From Ruminococcaceae bacterium FB2012 (GTDB taxonomy: Bacteria; Bacillota; Clostridia; Oscillospirales; Ruminococcaceae): a DNA stretch of 64,000 nucleotides. The stretch covers positions 310,001 through 374,000 of the forward strand of contig FMXS01000004.1 in the NCBI GenBank assembly GCA_900104495.1, written 5' to 3'. Made by a program: the position numbers and the translations under genes. Positions 40,922 to 48,394 of the stretch are shown in pieces. Each line of letters opens with the position of its first letter. Position 1 is the stretch's first letter. Under the pieces are notes generated by a model, which ran no database searches, was not told the origin of the DNA, and worked only from the letters and a program-made list of their open reading frames with translations.

Positions 40922-42484
40922 TCACATACGGTTGAGATCGAACTCGTCGAGGTTTAGTGAGGAAGTATCTATACCGTCCATATCGCCGGAGGTGGTTTGA
41001 GAAGCCTTTTCCTGTTTCAGCTGCTGTTCTGCGAAGGATTCCTCCTGCTTAGTCTGAGATGCAGGCTTTGTATAAAGCGGCTGATCGAATATCGCTTCGG
41101 CACCGGTAGCCTTCGGAGGCGTGGGAGCGTGAGGACGTCCGCTTCTGATATCTTCTGCTTTGGCCTCGTTCTCTTTTTTGACCTCTTCGGCTCTGTTAAC
41201 GCCTTGACAGAGCGGCGGAACGGTATAATGGAACATACCATAGAGCGTTGCAAGGAAATCTGCGTTTACTCTGAGATCCTTCACAACGTTTTCGGTTTTC
41301 TTTTTGTTCTTCCTCGGATTGATAACCGAAATAAAATTAACTGTAATGAAGATCTCGTCAAAATATTTGCTCCGACAGTAGGAAAGTGTGTAATACTTTT
41401 CGGGGATCGCTTGAGTAACGGTTATGAGCGGCATCGACAGAATATAATCGGGATCATGCTGTATCCTGCTGCGCACCATCATGTAATCGGCGCCCTCAGT
41501 GGGGAAGAGGTCTGCAAACATGAATGTCGGCGCCGGTTTATCCTCAACGGCCCAATCGTCCTCAGATTCAATAAAGGGATATTTCGCACGATTGTTTATC
41601 ATGATAAGTGCGGGGATCATCAGCAGTGCAAGTTCAGCGGCCCATACCAGCCAAAGCATTATTCCGCTGACATTGTCGCCTTGATTGTCTCCGATGCCGT
41701 AACGGTGGCTCTTTATGGTCCATCTGCCGACGGAGTTGATGTTCTTTATATCCTCAAACAGCTCGCCGGGGTGAGCCATCAGCCAAAAGCCGGTACGCGG
41801 CTGGAGCCCGCGGTAATCATAGAGGTAATCGTAAAGGCTCATATTAGGAGAGTTTTGGATCTTTTCGCTGTTTTTAAGTATTTCATCGGTTGTTGAACCG
41901 AGAAGGTTTTCTAGGATGTCGCCAAGTGTCTCACCGAGAACGTTGGTAATTATCGTCATTGAGGATATTGCCTTATCAACATCTTCGCCGAGATTCAGCT
42001 TTGAGGCTGTTTGTCTGAGCGTCTCCACGATGTTATAATTCTTGTAGAGCTGGATAGAATAAATGTACTCCTCAGCTTCTGCTTCGTTAGTGGGAAGCTT
42101 GAAATTACTTGCGCCTATGCTCGCTGCCATTTCGGTCACTTTGGTGTCTTTAAGGTCGGAATAGATCATCTTGTCGTAGTCTCTGCCGACATAGATCGCC
42201 CATTTTCCGTAGTTTACGAAGATCAGAGCAATAAGGGAAACGATAACGGCAAGTTTCGGAGCGCGTATCTTGTAGACCTTGATGAAGAACGCTCCCACGG
42301 CGCCGATTCCGAAGCTGACGCCCGCCGCAAGCAGAATGTTAAGGTAGATCAGCGGAATGGCATTTGTGATCACCAGATAAAGCCACGAGATTATAAGACC
42401 CACGGCTAACATCGAGAACAGCATCAGAATTATGCCGATAACGGAAAATTTGTTTGAGGGTTTGTAGGTGTTTGAATCGTTCAT
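40922..42484 (-). CDS. multi-pass membrane protein of unknown function
   Basis: The protein is 520 residues. Three hydrophobic helices lie in the first 95 residues and a fourth near 270. Between them sits a long extracytoplasmic region (residues 110-260) with a predicted helical segment. The cytoplasmic C-terminal 220 residues contain a compact part (TEGADYMMVRSRIQHDPDY; YFDEIFITVNFISVINPR). A charged Glu/Lys/Gln tail with proline stretches follows, ending in SSLNLDEFDLNRM. No domain is recognised. It has its own promoter. Confidence 0.72.
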   Translation of the reverse strand: MNDSNTYKPSNKFSVIGIILMLFSMLAVGLIISWLYLVITNAIPLIYLNILLAAGVSFGIGAVGAFFIKVYKIRAPKLAVIVSLIALIFVNYGKWAIYVGRDYDKMIYSDLKDTKVTEMAASIGASNFKLPTNEAEAEEYIYSIQLYKNYNIVETLRQTASKLNLGEDVDKAISSMTIITNVLGETLGDILENLLGSTTDEILKNSEKIQNSPNMSLYDYLYDYRGLQPRTGFWLMAHPGELFEDIKNINSVGRWTIKSHRYGIGDNQGDNVSGIMLWLVWAAELALLMIPALIMINNRAKYPFIESEDDWAVEDKPAPTFMFADLFPTEGADYMMVRSRIQHDPDYILSMPLITVTQAIPEKYYTLSYCRSKYFDEIFITVNFISVINPRKNKKKTENVVKDLRVNADFLATLYGMFHYTVPPLCQGVNRAEEVKKENEAKAEDIRSGRPHAPTPPKATGAEAIFDQPLYTKPASQTKQEESFAEQQLKQEKASQTTSGDMDGIDTSSLNLDEFDLNRM

Positions 42485-42520
42485 ATTAATATCCCACCAT
42501 TTAACAATATTTATGTATCT

Positions 42521-42549
42521 ATTTTAACATATCAAATAAACAATTGCAA
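42521..42549 (-). promoter_or_regulatory. promoter of the 520-residue membrane protein gene
   Basis: Minus strand TTGCAA, 17-nt spacer, TAAAAT. Confidence 0.6.
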
Positions 42550-42569
42550 TAGTATTTCAAAATTTTTTA

Positions 42570-43730
42570 TCAGAAGTCGGTAATTCTTATCTGCCTTGTG
42601 TACTCGTTTTCTGTCCTGCCGGAGGATGTTCCGAGTGAACGCAATACAGAGGCACGTTTTTCAAGCGATACTATTCGTGCAGCGCAGTCGGATGATCTTT
42701 CCAGCTCCGCGAGGGAAGTCCCTATCGGTAATGACGGATCAGCTGCTTTGAGCAGTTCTGTCCCGCGCTTGTTGAAGGCAAGAATCCGAAGATACGGCAG
42801 CGGGAGAATATCTTCCTTTTTTATCCCGAGAACAAGCTGTAAGGCGAGCCTACGCAGTTTTGCGGCTGTAAAGTTCTTTGACTTGCAGGCAGCTAAAAAG
42901 ACTTCGCTGTCGGCAAATGATTCTTTCGCAGCGTTGAAAAATCTGTCACTGATCGAAGCATCACCGTCGGGAAGTTCAAGAAGTTCATCCCTTTCAGCGG
43001 TCGCAAGCTTGTATAAATATACGCTGTCAAGCTTTTTGACATTACAGAAATCATAGCCTGTATAAGGCACCAGTCCTGTAACGTCCTGCCCCCGTGAGAT
43101 CATTTCTCTGAGCTTTGTTCCGGAGGTGAAGCCTTCGGAAATATCGGTGCTGTCGTGTCCGCTTTCTTTCCGAAGTATCGCGCAGGGTGTGATCTTCGGG
43201 GCAATATCGGATATAGCTTTGCAATACTCCACCGCAAGGGTGCTGTTGGGATTTTCCAGTGCCGAGGACAGGTCATTACCGTATTCAAGCCGACAAGCTT
43301 GACACACCGCCGCGGGATAGCTTAGTCCTTCTTTCAGCAGTCCGCGGACAGTCTCAGAGTCTTTGAGAGCAGCGGAGGCTTCGGCTGCTTTTATCAGCAG
43401 TGAAGTATCGTCCGTCTCGCTACCGAAATACAGTGTTTCTATAAGTCCTTCACCGAGAGAGGCCAGAGCGGTTATACCCGTGCGGGCAAAGACCTCGGCA
43501 TTGGAACAGGAATATGGCGCGGGCATCTCTATAACAAGATCCGCACCGTTTTTTACAGCCGTTTCGGCTCGGAAGTATTTGTCATAGAAGGCGGGAGTTC
43601 CCCGCTGTACCGCCGAACCGCTCATGATGACTGCAATGTGAGTGGCGCCGCGTTCCCTTGCCTGTTCCAAAAGATACTTGTGTCCGTTGTGAAAAGGGTC
43701 AAATTCGGCTATTATTCCGGCTGCTTTCAA
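42570..43730 (-). CDS. tmcAL: tRNA(Met) cytidine acetate ligase
   Basis: About 386 residues. GAGGTG precedes a TTG at 43730, which gives KAAGIIAEFDPFHNGHKYLL, the standard N-terminus of the family; the upstream ATG has no ribosome site. The HIGH-type nucleotidyl motif is HNGH; MSGSAVQRGTPAFYDKYFRA and FGSETDD are conserved further on. TmcAL activates acetate with ATP and attaches it to the wobble cytidine of elongator tRNA(Met). It is divergent from ackA, which makes or uses acetyl phosphate. Confidence 0.88.
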   Translation of the reverse strand: MKAAGIIAEFDPFHNGHKYLLEQARERGATHIAVIMSGSAVQRGTPAFYDKYFRAETAVKNGADLVIEMPAPYSCSNAEVFARTGITALASLGEGLIETLYFGSETDDTSLLIKAAEASAALKDSETVRGLLKEGLSYPAAVCQACRLEYGNDLSSALENPNSTLAVEYCKAISDIAPKITPCAILRKESGHDSTDISEGFTSGTKLREMISRGQDVTGLVPYTGYDFCNVKKLDSVYLYKLATAERDELLELPDGDASISDRFFNAAKESFADSEVFLAACKSKNFTAAKLRRLALQLVLGIKKEDILPLPYLRILAFNKRGTELLKAADPSLPIGTSLAELERSSDCAARIVSLEKRASVLRSLGTSSGRTENEYTRQIRITDF

Positions 43731-43778
43731 TTCCTTCACCTCAATCGTGACAAAATTATAAATAATGCGCGTCTGCAC

Positions 43779-43807
43779 TTGAAATTCGGGGAAAACTCTG
43801 CTATAAT
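43779..43807 (+). promoter_or_regulatory. promoter of ackA
   Basis: TTGAAA, 17-nt spacer, TATAAT, 67 nt before the start codon. Confidence 0.8.
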
Positions 43808-43874
43808 ACTATTGTATCTTATTTCGGGCCCGATTGCAAGCCCGTTCAAAGAATTTTTGAGAGGAGTTCGTTTA

Positions 43875-45074
43875 ATGAAAATTTTAGTAGTAAATGCAGG
43901 CTCGTCCTCACTCAAGTATCAGCTTCTGGATATGACCGATGAATCCGTCATCGCCAAGGGCAACTGCGACCGTATAGGCATCGACGGTCATGTTTCCGCA
44001 AAGACCGGTGACGGCAGGAACTTTGAGGCTGACTGCTCTTTCCCCACACATACCGAGGCTTTTGAAAAGCTCGTTGAGGTCCTCACTTCCGGCGAGACCA
44101 AAGTCATCGACTCAATGGCTGAGATCGCTGCGGTGGGTCACAGAATAGTACAGGGCGGCGATATCTTCAGCGAGACCTGCCTTGTTACCGACGAGGTCAT
44201 CGATCAGATAGATTCGCTTTCTGAGCTGGCTCCCGTTCACAATCATCCTCACGCACTTGCTCTGAGAGCCTGCAAGAAGGTCATTCCCGAGGGAACACCT
44301 ATGGCCGTTGTATTTGATACGGCTTTCCATCAGACCATGCCTCCGAAGGCTTATATGTTCGGACTTCCTTATTCCGACTATGAGACCTATCATGTAAGAA
44401 AATACGGTTTCCACGGCACTTCTCACCGCTTTGTTTCCGCCGCTCTTGCCGAGGCTATGGGCAAGGACATCAAGGATCTCAAGATCGTTTCCTGCCACCT
44501 CGGAAACGGCTCCTCAATTACCGCTGTTCAGGGCGGCAAGTCGATAGACACCTCCATGGGCTTTACCCCGCTTGACGGCGTTGTTATGGGTACAAGGACC
44601 GGCAGCGTTGACCCCTCTGCTGTTACCTTCGTTGCCGAGAAGCACGGTTTTACTCCCAAGGAAATGAGCGATTATATGAACAAGAAGTCCGGATTCCTTG
44701 GCGTTTCCGGAATTTCCTCGGATAACAGAAATATCTCCGAGGCCGCATCACACGGCGATAAGAGAGCTCAGCTCGTTACCGATATGTTGGTTTACGAGAT
44801 CAAGAAGTATATCGGCAGCTATGCCGCTATCATGAACGGACTTGACGCCGTACTCTTCACCGGCGGTATCGGCGAGAACGCTTATGACGTAAGAGCCGCT
44901 GTTTGCCGTGATATGGATTACCTCGGCATCAAGCTCGATGAGAAGGTCAACGACGGACTCAGAGGCAAGCTCACAAAGATCTCCGCTGCGGATTCCAAGG
45001 TCGAGGTTTGGGTAGTCCCTACCAACGAGGAACTGCTTATCGCAAGAGATACTCTGGCTCTTATCTCCAAGTAA
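43875..45074 (+). CDS. ackA: acetate kinase
   Basis: The protein is 399 residues, the usual length. The start is the ATG after GAGGAG, giving KILVVNAGSSSLKYQLLD. Other family motifs are GHRIVQGGD, FDTAFHQTMP, YGFHGTSHRFV, CHLGNGSS, MGTRTGSVDPS and FTGGIGENA. It interconverts acetate plus ATP and acetyl phosphate plus ADP and yields ATP during fermentation. No phosphotransacetylase gene is next to it. Confidence 0.97.
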   Translation: MKILVVNAGSSSLKYQLLDMTDESVIAKGNCDRIGIDGHVSAKTGDGRNFEADCSFPTHTEAFEKLVEVLTSGETKVIDSMAEIAAVGHRIVQGGDIFSETCLVTDEVIDQIDSLSELAPVHNHPHALALRACKKVIPEGTPMAVVFDTAFHQTMPPKAYMFGLPYSDYETYHVRKYGFHGTSHRFVSAALAEAMGKDIKDLKIVSCHLGNGSSITAVQGGKSIDTSMGFTPLDGVVMGTRTGSVDPSAVTFVAEKHGFTPKEMSDYMNKKSGFLGVSGISSDNRNISEAASHGDKRAQLVTDMLVYEIKKYIGSYAAIMNGLDAVLFTGGIGENAYDVRAAVCRDMDYLGIKLDEKVNDGLRGKLTKISAADSKVEVWVVPTNEELLIARDTLALISK

Positions 45075-45090
45075 GCATCGGTTTTATCCA

Positions 45091-45117
45091 TCGGGCGGAT
45101 GACCTCCGCCCGATTTA
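45091..45117 (+). terminator. terminator of ackA
   Basis: TCGGGCGGA and TCCGCCCGA form a 9-bp stem followed by TTT. Confidence 0.75.
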
Positions 45118-45143
45118 GTTTATGTCAGTGAAGGGAAAGCAAA

Positions 45144-46136
45144 ATGAAGGACGAAAAGCAAAAGCTTGTGCCCGACGAGGATTATGAATACGAAAGATCC
45201 CTCGCTGAGCAAGCGAGAGAGCGTCAGCGCGCTTTGGAAGAAGCCGAGCGCCGGGCCGAGGAAGAACGCGCCGCCCGGGAAAAGGAAGAGCGGAAAAAAC
45301 GTGACCAGCGCATCGCTCAAGAGCGCATTGAGCTGATGAAGCTCAAAAACGGCGTTATCGAGGAATCCGAAACTATCAAAGAAGAACATGAAGCCCCAAA
45401 GGAGCTTCACGGCAAGGAAAAGATCGTCAATTTCTGGTATCACAACAAGATCTGGATACTCTTTGCGGCTTTTATCATCGGTGTCGTCACATTTATACTT
45501 GTTGACGAGTTCACTCGTGTCCGTCCCGATATGACCGTGATGATGATAGCCAACAACGGCCTTGCATTCAGGCAGGACGAGCTTCAGACCTTCTTTGAGA
45601 AGTACTGCGACGATCTAAACGGCGACGGCCAGGTGAAGGTCTCCGTTATGATGATGCCCCTTGACCCAAACAGCAAGGACTATCAGACTCAGTCGGGATA
45701 CCAGGCTAAGTTCCTGGCGCAGATCCAGCTGCCGAATGACATCATGGTGATAACCGATTCCAATATGGAGAGCGATTTCATCACGCTGTTCAAAAACGAT
45801 CTTTCCAAGGATTTCCCCGGGAACAAGTATATCGACGAAAGAGGCCTCTCTCTCAATTTCAAATTCCTTGCCGAGGAACTGAAATTTGAGAATATGCCCT
45901 ACGACGTTCATCTTTCCATGCGGACTCCCATTACCACGATGAGCGGCTCTCTCGAGGAAATGCAGAAGAGCTATGATTCGGCTTTCATAGTGTTTGAGCG
46001 GATAGTAAACGATCTTACCAAGCGGGCCGCCGAGCTCAACGATCCCGGGCTGGATACACCTCCGGCTTCTCCGCCGAAGAATCTGACCAATTCCGGAACT
46101 GATACATCAAAGACAGATACAACTTCCTCTAAATAA
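45144..46136 (+). CDS. single-pass membrane protein with N-terminal coiled coil, function unknown
   Basis: The protein is 330 residues. Residues 15-90 are a highly charged helix rich in Glu, Arg and Lys (RALEEAERRAEEERAAREKE). One membrane helix follows near 100-122 (IWILFAAFIIGVVTFILV). The outside domain of about 180 residues includes MTVMMIANNGLAFRQDELQT and SMRTPITTMSGSLEEMQKSY. The tail is Pro/Thr/Ser-rich. I do not recognise a family. It may share the ackA transcript if the weak terminator is read through. Confidence 0.72.
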   Translation: MKDEKQKLVPDEDYEYERSLAEQARERQRALEEAERRAEEERAAREKEERKKRDQRIAQERIELMKLKNGVIEESETIKEEHEAPKELHGKEKIVNFWYHNKIWILFAAFIIGVVTFILVDEFTRVRPDMTVMMIANNGLAFRQDELQTFFEKYCDDLNGDGQVKVSVMMMPLDPNSKDYQTQSGYQAKFLAQIQLPNDIMVITDSNMESDFITLFKNDLSKDFPGNKYIDERGLSLNFKFLAEELKFENMPYDVHLSMRTPITTMSGSLEEMQKSYDSAFIVFERIVNDLTKRAAELNDPGLDTPPASPPKNLTNSGTDTSKTDTTSSK

Positions 46137-46140
46137 AAAC

Positions 46141-46169
46141 AAGCGGCAGAGCATCAAACTCTGCCGCTT
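46141..46169. terminator. bidirectional terminator between convergent genes
   Basis: AAGCGGCAGAG and CTCTGCCGCTT form a perfect 11-bp stem between AAAAAC and TATTGTTT. Confidence 0.85.
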
Positions 46170-46188
46170 ATTGTTTACCTTATTGGGT

Positions 46189-47361
46189 TTATACCCTTGC
46201 CACGCTGGTGTCTCTTGCCGCCTGTGCAACTGCCGCCGCAACCGCCGCCGCAACATCTCTGTCAAGAGCAGAAGGGATGATGTATTCGGGTGAAAGCTTG
46301 TCGTCGGTGACAAAGGAGGCAATAGCTTTTGCCGCCGCGATCTTCATAGCGTCGTTGATCTCGCTGGCCCTTACATCAAGCGCTCCGCGGAAGATCCCGG
46401 GGAATGCAAGAACGTTGTTGATCTGATTCGGGAAATCGCTTCTGCCTGTGCCGACTACGGCTGCTCCGGCTTCCTTGGCGAGGTCGGGCATGATCTCCGG
46501 GGTCGGATTCGCCATTGCAAAGATTATGGGCTTATCAGCCATTGACTTCACCATTTCGGGAGTAACACATCCCGGTGCCGAAACGCCGATGAATACGTCA
46601 GCGCCCTTGATAACGTCAGCAAGAGAACCCTTGCGGAGCTGCTTGTTGGTGATCTCGGCCATTTCTGCCTTTTCTGAGTTGAGGCCCTCGCGGCCCTTGT
46701 AGATAGCGCCTTTTCTGTCGCAAAGTACAACGTCGTTGAGCCCCAGTGCGATCAGCAGCTTGATGATAGCGATGCCGGCAGCGCCTGCTCCGCTGGTCAC
46801 GACTCTGATCTCATCGAGCTTTTTGCCCGTGAGCTTCAAAGCGTTCATCATAGCCGCAAGGCAGACAACAGCGGTGCCGTGCTGGTCGTCATGGAATATC
46901 GGAATGTCGCAGACCTCTTTGAGCCTGCGCTCGATCTCAAAGCAGCGCGGCGCGGAAATATCCTCAAGATTGATGCCTCCGAAAGAGCCGGAGATAAGCT
47001 GAACGGTCTTGACGATCTCGTCAACGTCCTTGCTCTTTACGCAAAGGGGGATAGCATCAACATCACCGAAGGATTTGAACAGTACGCATTTGCCTTCCAT
47101 AACGGGCATACCTGCCTCCGGCCCGATGTCTCCGAGGCCGAGAACCGCAGTGCCGTCGGTGATGACCGCCACAAGGTTAGAGCGCCTTGTCAGCTCATAG
47201 CTTTTGTTGATATCCTTCTGTATCTCCAGACAGGGCTGTGCGACGCCGGGAGTATAAGCCAGTGAGAGATCGTCTCTCGTTTCGAGCTTAACGCGGCTGA
47301 CTACTTCGATCTTGCCGTTCCACTGTTCATGGAGTTTCAGTGACTCTTCTGCATAATTCAT
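46189..47361 (-). CDS. malic enzyme (malate dehydrogenase, decarboxylating)
   Basis: About 390 residues, starting at the ATG at 47361 with AGGCGG upstream. The short bacterial malic enzyme motifs are all present: LAYTPGVAQPC, GDGTAVLGLGDIG-type stretch near residue 75 (DGTAVLGLGDIGPEAGMPVM), KSFGDVDAIPL, INLEDISAPRCFEIE, FHDDQHGTA and the nucleotide-binding GAGAAGIA. It converts malate to pyruvate and CO2 with NAD or NADP. It is 23 nt after ung in a three-gene unit. Confidence 0.94.
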   Translation of the reverse strand: MNYAEESLKLHEQWNGKIEVVSRVKLETRDDLSLAYTPGVAQPCLEIQKDINKSYELTRRSNLVAVITDGTAVLGLGDIGPEAGMPVMEGKCVLFKSFGDVDAIPLCVKSKDVDEIVKTVQLISGSFGGINLEDISAPRCFEIERRLKEVCDIPIFHDDQHGTAVVCLAAMMNALKLTGKKLDEIRVVTSGAGAAGIAIIKLLIALGLNDVVLCDRKGAIYKGREGLNSEKAEMAEITNKQLRKGSLADVIKGADVFIGVSAPGCVTPEMVKSMADKPIIFAMANPTPEIMPDLAKEAGAAVVGTGRSDFPNQINNVLAFPGIFRGALDVRASEINDAMKIAAAKAIASFVTDDKLSPEYIIPSALDRDVAAAVAAAVAQAARDTSVARV

Positions 47362-47384
47362 TGTAAATATCCGCCTTTCAAGTT

Positions 47385-48056
47385 TTATGTTGTTAAGTCC
47401 CAATTTATAGGTTCTATGCCGTTCTGCGCAAGGAATTGGTTGGTCCTCGAAAAATGTCGGTTGCCGAAAAAACCGTTGTATGCCGAAAGGGGAGAGGGAT
47501 GCGCCGATTCAAGTATCAGATGCCTCCGCCCGTCGATCAGCGTTTTTTTGGAACGGGCATTTCCGCCCCATAGTATGAACACCATAGGCTTTTCTCTTGC
47601 ATTCAGCTTTGAGATAATTGCATCGGTAAGTTTTTCCCAACCCTTGCCTTTGTGACTGTTTGCCTGCCCCTCGCGTACTGTCAGCGCGGTGTTGAGCAGC
47701 AGCACGCCCCGCTTAGCCCACTTGGTAAGCTCGCCGCTGCGGGGAATGGGCACTCCGAGGTCGGCGTTCAGCTCCGAAAAAATATTTTTCAGTGACGGAG
47801 GAGGCTCGATGCCTTCCTTCACAGAAAAACAAAGCCCGTGAGCCTGTCCGGGGCCGTGATACGGGTCCTGCCCGACAATGACCGCTTTGACGTCATAATA
47901 GTCGGTGTATTTCAGAGCGTTGAAAATATCATACATATTCGGATATACGCGGAAATGGGAGTATTCGTATTTCAGGAACTCCCTCAGCTGCATATACCAG
48001 TCGCTTTTGAATTCTTCAGCAAGGATGCTGTCCCAGCTGTTGCCGATATGGACCAT
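47385..48056 (-). CDS. ung: uracil-DNA glycosylase
   Basis: The protein is 223 residues, the standard family-1 length. The catalytic water-activating loop is GQDPYHGPGQAHGLCFS and the DNA-intercalating loop is HPSPLSAYNGFFG. The minor elements PPPSLKNIF and LLLNTALTVR are also conserved. It removes uracil from DNA to start base excision repair. Its ATG overlaps the stop of a 39-residue membrane peptide gene by one base (TGATG), so translation is coupled. Confidence 0.97.
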   Translation of the reverse strand: MVHIGNSWDSILAEEFKSDWYMQLREFLKYEYSHFRVYPNMYDIFNALKYTDYYDVKAVIVGQDPYHGPGQAHGLCFSVKEGIEPPPSLKNIFSELNADLGVPIPRSGELTKWAKRGVLLLNTALTVREGQANSHKGKGWEKLTDAIISKLNAREKPMVFILWGGNARSKKTLIDGRRHLILESAHPSPLSAYNGFFGNRHFSRTNQFLAQNGIEPINWDLTT

Positions 48057-48175
48057 CAGCCCATACCTACTACTGCGCCGACAACGATGCCGACTACCAT
48101 AGCCGCCGCTACCGCAAGCACGATTATCCGCATGATAAGCGGTTTGTCTTTTGACTTCGGTTTCTGTCCTTTCAT
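48056..48175 (-). CDS. 39-residue membrane peptide upstream of ung
   Basis: The ATG at 48175 has GAGGAGG at ideal spacing, and the reading frame ends in a TGA overlapping the ung start. The peptide has a charged N-terminus (MKGQKPKSKDKP) and one long hydrophobic helix (RIIVLAVAAAMVVGIVVGAV) ending VGMG. The perfect ribosome site and coupling support it as a real gene. The function is unknown. Confidence 0.7.
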   Translation of the reverse strand: MKGQKPKSKDKPLIMRIIVLAVAAAMVVGIVVGAVVGMG

Positions 48176-48329
48176 GGTGAACCTCCTCGAATTATTATTA
48201 TACTATTTTATTGTAGCATATCTGTTCCCGAAAATCAATAAGACTTTGTTACATTTTAATGTGCCTTGTTATGCATTTGTGCAAAGTCACTAAAAAAAAT
48301 ATACAATGTGACGAAATTATTATAAACTG

Positions 48330-48358
48330 TTGAAACATACCTTAAAATAGTGTATAAT
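48330..48358 (+). promoter_or_regulatory. promoter of the PAS-GGDEF-EAL gene at 48395
   Basis: TTGAAA, 17-nt spacer, TATAAT, 37 nt before the start codon. Confidence 0.75.
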
Positions 48359-48394
48359 AAATTATGTATGAATACAATAAGGGAGGTGTGTCCT

